DNA from: an uncultured Actinomycetes bacterium
GTDB lineage: Bacteria; Actinomycetota; Thermoleophilia; Solirubrobacterales; 70-9
Assembly: GCA_946886425.1 (NCBI GenBank)
Contig: CAMPIP010000061.1
Coordinates: 1-11,834, forward strand
Direction: 5' to 3'
Length of the DNA: 11,834 bases
Positions within the stretch are counted from its first letter, which is position 1; each line of letters starts with the position of its first letter. Shown in pieces: positions 9,810 through 11,834 of the stretch. The notes under the pieces were generated by a model. That model was not told where the DNA came from. It saw only the letters and a program-made list of their open reading frames with translations, and made no database searches. The translations under genes were made by a program, and so were the position numbers.

Positions 9810-10433
9810 GTGGACCTTGCCCGTGCCGCCCTCGCCGCGATCGCGCCGCCGCTCTGCGCGGCGTGCCGCCGTCCCTGCCGGGTCGAGGCGGTCGTCTGCG
9901 ACCGTTGCGCGCGGCGCCTCGATCGCAACCCTCCGCTGACCGGGAAGGGCGCGCCGGGCCTCGATCGCGCCTGGTCCTCGGCATCTCACGAGGGCGTCGC
10001 CCGCCAGCTCGTCGCTGCCCTGAAGTTCCGCTGCCTGCTGCCGGTCGCGGCGCTGATGGCGACGCGAATCGAGGTCCTGGCCCCGTCGCACCTGTTGAGC
10101 GGCACGATCGTCCCCGTGCCGGCCTCGCCGGGACGGCTGCGGGCACGCGGCTTCGACCCGACCGGGGAGCTGGCCGCCGCCCTGGCGGCGCGGCTCGGGG
10201 CGCCCGCGCTCCCCTGCCTGGCCCGGCGCGGCGGCCGGCGCCAGGTGGGCCGCCGGCGCGGCGAGAGGCTCGGCTCGCCCCCGCTCGTCCGCGCCGCCGG
10301 CGAGGTCCCCCGCAGCGTTCTCCTCGTCGACGACGTGCTGACCACCGGCGCCACCCTAAGCGCCTGCGCGCAAGCGCTGCGGGCGGCCGGAGCCGCCCGC
10401 GTAGTCGCCGTGACCTTCGCCCGCCGCCTCTAA
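9810..10433 (+). CDS. ComF family phosphoribosyltransferase-like protein
   Basis: This is a ComF/GntX-type protein, 207 aa. These proteins combine an N-terminal zinc ribbon with a PRTase-fold domain; in competent bacteria ComF acts in DNA uptake in the cytoplasm, but it is widespread in species not known to be competent and its chemistry is unsettled. The zinc-ribbon cysteines are C16 and C19 (CAAC) with C30 and C33 (CDRC); C23 is extra. The PRPP-binding loop is VLLVDDVLTTGATL at 170-183, with D174, D175 and the TTGAT loop, as in active type I PRTases. The middle region has the IVPVPASPGRLRARGFDPTGELA segment typical of ComF. The GTG at 9810 follows AGGA (9799-9802) at 7-nt spacing and places the first cysteine at residue 16. 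No other competence gene is visible. It converges with the minus-strand hpf across a 239-nt spacer. Confidence 0.88.
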   Translation: MDLARAALAAIAPPLCAACRRPCRVEAVVCDRCARRLDRNPPLTGKGAPGLDRAWSSASHEGVARQLVAALKFRCLLPVAALMATRIEVLAPSHLLSGTIVPVPASPGRLRARGFDPTGELAAALAARLGAPALPCLARRGGRRQVGRRRGERLGSPPLVRAAGEVPRSVLLVDDVLTTGATLSACAQALRAAGAARVVAVTFARRL

Positions 10434-10441
10434 GGCTGGCC
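10430..10441. repeat. 12-bp direct repeat, copy 1 (contains the comF stop)
   Basis: CTAAGGCTGGCC. The TAA at 10431-10433 is the comF stop codon. An identical copy lies at 10673-10684, 243 bp downstream. Confidence 0.6.
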
Positions 10442-10672
10442 CTGGGAGACCTTCGGCGAAAGTCGCGGCGCACCTCTGGTGGCGAGCACCGCGCGCGAAG
10501 CCTCGGGTCGGCCGCGATACGGAACCACGCCGCAAATATTTCTGCGGAACCTTCCGGCCCCTATGGGGGCCAAAAGGTTCCGCGGTCGATCTTGACTGGT
10601 GGCTCGGCCGCGGTTCCCGACCGCCGCCCCTTCCAGCAATCGCCAACGACACCCGGGTTTCGCCAGTCCCTC
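10434..10672. other. Convergent comF/hpf spacer rich in inverted and direct repeats
   Basis: This 239-nt stretch has no credible coding region. It holds a 40-nt near-perfect palindrome (10544-10583) and four copies of GGAACC or its complement (10521-10526 and 10546-10551 forward, 10576-10581 and 10612-10617 reversed). It also has a 9-bp direct repeat TCGGCCGCG (10508-10516 and 10604-10612), an AT-rich AAATATTT patch (10533-10540), and GGCGAAA/TTTCGCC near its edges (10455-10461 and 10658-10664). A 12-bp direct repeat covers its boundaries. Both neighbouring genes point into it, so it should contain the terminators for both. Confidence 0.7.
10544..10583. terminator. 40-nt palindrome, putative bidirectional terminator of comF and hpf
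   Basis: The arms GCGGAACCTT (10544-10553) and AAGGTTCCGC (10574-10583) pair perfectly. After a CC/AA internal mismatch, GGCCCC (10556-10561) pairs with GGGGCC (10566-10571) around the loop TATG. That gives 16 pairs centred exactly on one point. The location between two convergent genes fits a shared terminator. On the minus strand the stem is followed by AGAAATATTTG, a modest U-rich tail; on the plus strand there is no T-run. A dispersed palindromic repeat is an equally good reading. The structure is certain; its function is inferred. Confidence 0.45.
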
Positions 10673-10684
10673 CTAAGGCTGGCC
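10673..10684. repeat. 12-bp direct repeat, copy 2 (contains the hpf stop)
   Basis: CTAAGGCTGGCC. Read on the minus strand, the CTA at 10673-10675 is the TAG stop codon of hpf. The identity with copy 1 ends exactly at these 12 bases on both sides. Confidence 0.6.
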
Positions 10685-11053
10685 GGGCGCTTCCTGGGGA
10701 TGCAGCTCGGCCGGGCGTCCGCGCATCCCGTCGACAAGGTGCCGGGTGCGGCTGCGCTTGCGCCGCAGCTCCCGGTGCTTCTTGACCTGGCGCCGCAGGT
10801 TCTCGGCGAGATCGCGCACCGTGTGGGTCATCTCGGGCGAGGACTCCCGCGCGTGCAAGGTCACGCCCTTGAGATAGAGGGTCGCCTCCGCCACCTGGCT
10901 GTCGGCGATCGATGGGTTGCGCTCCTCGGAGAGGACGACCTCGAGCATCGCCAGGGGAGAGACCTGTCGGCCGAGCCGCTGTAACCGCTTCCGCACCGTC
11001 TCACGCAGCTCGTCGTCGATCTCGACGTTTCGGCCCCGAATCTCCATCCGCAT
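10673..11053 (-). CDS. hpf: Short ribosome hibernation promoting factor (RaiA/HPF family)
   Basis: This is a small RaiA/HPF-family protein, 126 aa. Such proteins bind the 30S decoding region in stationary phase or stress and make ribosomes inactive or dimeric. The beta-alpha-beta-beta-beta-alpha pattern is visible: MRMEIRGRNVEIDDELRE with helix VRKRLQRLG, then LEVVLSEERN, ADSQVAEATLYLKGVTLHA, and a second helix at about EMTHTVRDLAENLRRQVKKH. After about residue 95 there is only a basic, Arg-rich tail, and the roughly 60-residue dimerisation domain of long HPF is absent. The ATG at 11051-11053 is chosen because AAAGGAGG sits 5 nt upstream; a longer frame to 11110 has no such site and would overlap the predicted promoter. 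A second ATG two codons on (11047) is a minor alternative. The gene is divergent from secA and convergent with comF. A plausible promoter lies just upstream. Confidence 0.9.
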   Translation of the reverse strand: MRMEIRGRNVEIDDELRETVRKRLQRLGRQVSPLAMLEVVLSEERNPSIADSQVAEATLYLKGVTLHARESSPEMTHTVRDLAENLRRQVKKHRELRRKRSRTRHLVDGMRGRPAELHPQEAPGQP

Positions 11054-11058
11054 GAGTG

Positions 11059-11066
11059 CCTCCTTT
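11059..11066 (-). promoter_or_regulatory. Shine-Dalgarno that fixes the hpf start
   Basis: On the minus strand this reads AAAGGAGG, with five bases between it and the ATG at 11051-11053. It is among the strongest sites in the window and argues against the longer start at 11110, which would add 19 residues unlike the family. Confidence 0.75.
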
Positions 11067-11133
11067 GGTGTGGGTCCGTCGATGCTACGCCTACTACCCC
11101 GCGTGGGCAAGGATCAATTGCCGATCCCACACC
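11067..11133. repeat. Widely spaced inverted repeat in the hpf/secA divergent region
   Basis: GGTGTGGG (11067-11074) and its exact complement CCCACACC (11126-11133) flank 51 bases; allowing two mismatches the arms extend to 12 bases. One arm is in the predicted hpf leader and the other ends two bases before the predicted secA -10. Between them are smaller overlapping inverted repeats, GGCAA/TTGCC (11106-11110 and 11118-11122) and GGATC/GATCC (11111-11115 and 11123-11127). The arrangement would suit a shared operator; no regulator is identified. Confidence 0.4.
11082..11110 (-). promoter_or_regulatory. Predicted sigma70-type promoter of hpf
   Basis: On the minus strand, TTGCCC (11105-11110) and TAGCAT (11082-11087) are separated by exactly 17 nt. 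Each matches four of six consensus bases. The expected start near 11075 gives a leader of about 22 nt that contains the strong Shine-Dalgarno. Spacing and position are good, the hexamers only fair. Confidence 0.45.
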
Positions 11134-11135
11134 GC

Positions 11136-11141
11136 TACCCT
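11136..11141 (+). promoter_or_regulatory. Predicted -10 element for leaderless secA transcription
   Basis: TACCCT fits the actinobacterial TANNNT -10 pattern and lies at -12 to -7 if the A of the secA ATG (11148) is +1. No Shine-Dalgarno precedes that ATG. Together these suggest a leaderless mRNA, which is common in actinomycetes. No good -35 is visible at 17 nt, which is also common in that group. Confidence 0.4.
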
Positions 11142-11147
11142 TGAGCA

Positions 11148-11834
<687 letters not shown>

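Noticed and set aside
9863..10984. A 373-codon plus-strand frame running from comF through the spacer into hpf
   Set aside because: It is out of frame with comF, antisense to hpf, and crosses the palindrome region; it is a GC-rich shadow frame with no domain.
11054..11110. Longer hpf start giving 19 extra residues
   Set aside because: It has no ribosome site, runs through the predicted promoter, and the added residues are unlike the family; AAAGGAGG favours 11053.

Overview
The window reads as ordinary chromosomal core DNA from a high-GC bacterium, most likely an actinomycete. GC content is roughly 70% by eye, GTG starts are common and genes overlap tightly. An LCP-family envelope protein points to a lineage with a peptidoglycan-linked glycopolymer. 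My best guess is the class Thermoleophilia/Solirubrobacterales; this rests on overall resemblance and was not tested. There is no sign of phage, insertion sequence, CRISPR array, tRNA or rRNA, and no gene-free stretch exceeds 300 bases (the longest is 239).

Layout. Positions 1-2710 hold the end of an F1Fo ATP synthase operon: atpG (5' end cut by the window), atpD and atpC. After only 37 nt, on the same strand, comes a run of tightly packed envelope and sugar-nucleotide genes (2748-9729). In order these are an M20-family metallohydrolase, an LCP-family transferase with an unusual C-terminal domain, UDP-glucose 6-dehydrogenase, a GMPPB-like sugar-1-phosphate nucleotidyltransferase, a bifunctional phosphoglucose/phosphomannose isomerase, and a second nucleotidyltransferase. 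Four of the five junctions inside this run overlap (8, 4, 1 and 4 nt), and the other gap is 6 nt, so it looks like one translationally coupled operon. An 80-nt spacer leads to a comF-like phosphoribosyltransferase gene. A 239-nt convergent spacer with a 40-nt near-perfect palindrome follows. Then come a minus-strand short ribosome hibernation factor gene and, divergently, secA, which is cut by the window end at its nucleotide-binding domain.

How the genes work together (inference). The isomerase links glucose-6-P, fructose-6-P and mannose-6-P. The nucleotidyltransferases would make GDP-mannose and/or another NDP-sugar. UGD makes UDP-glucuronate, and the LCP protein would attach a finished glycopolymer to the wall. 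The phosphomannomutase needed for mannose-6-P to mannose-1-P, the glycosyltransferases and the export genes are not in the window.

I see no clearly new multi-gene system. The points most worth a second look are the C-terminal domain of the LCP protein, the palindrome and 12-bp direct repeats between comF and hpf, and the compact divergent hpf/secA control region with a predicted leaderless secA.
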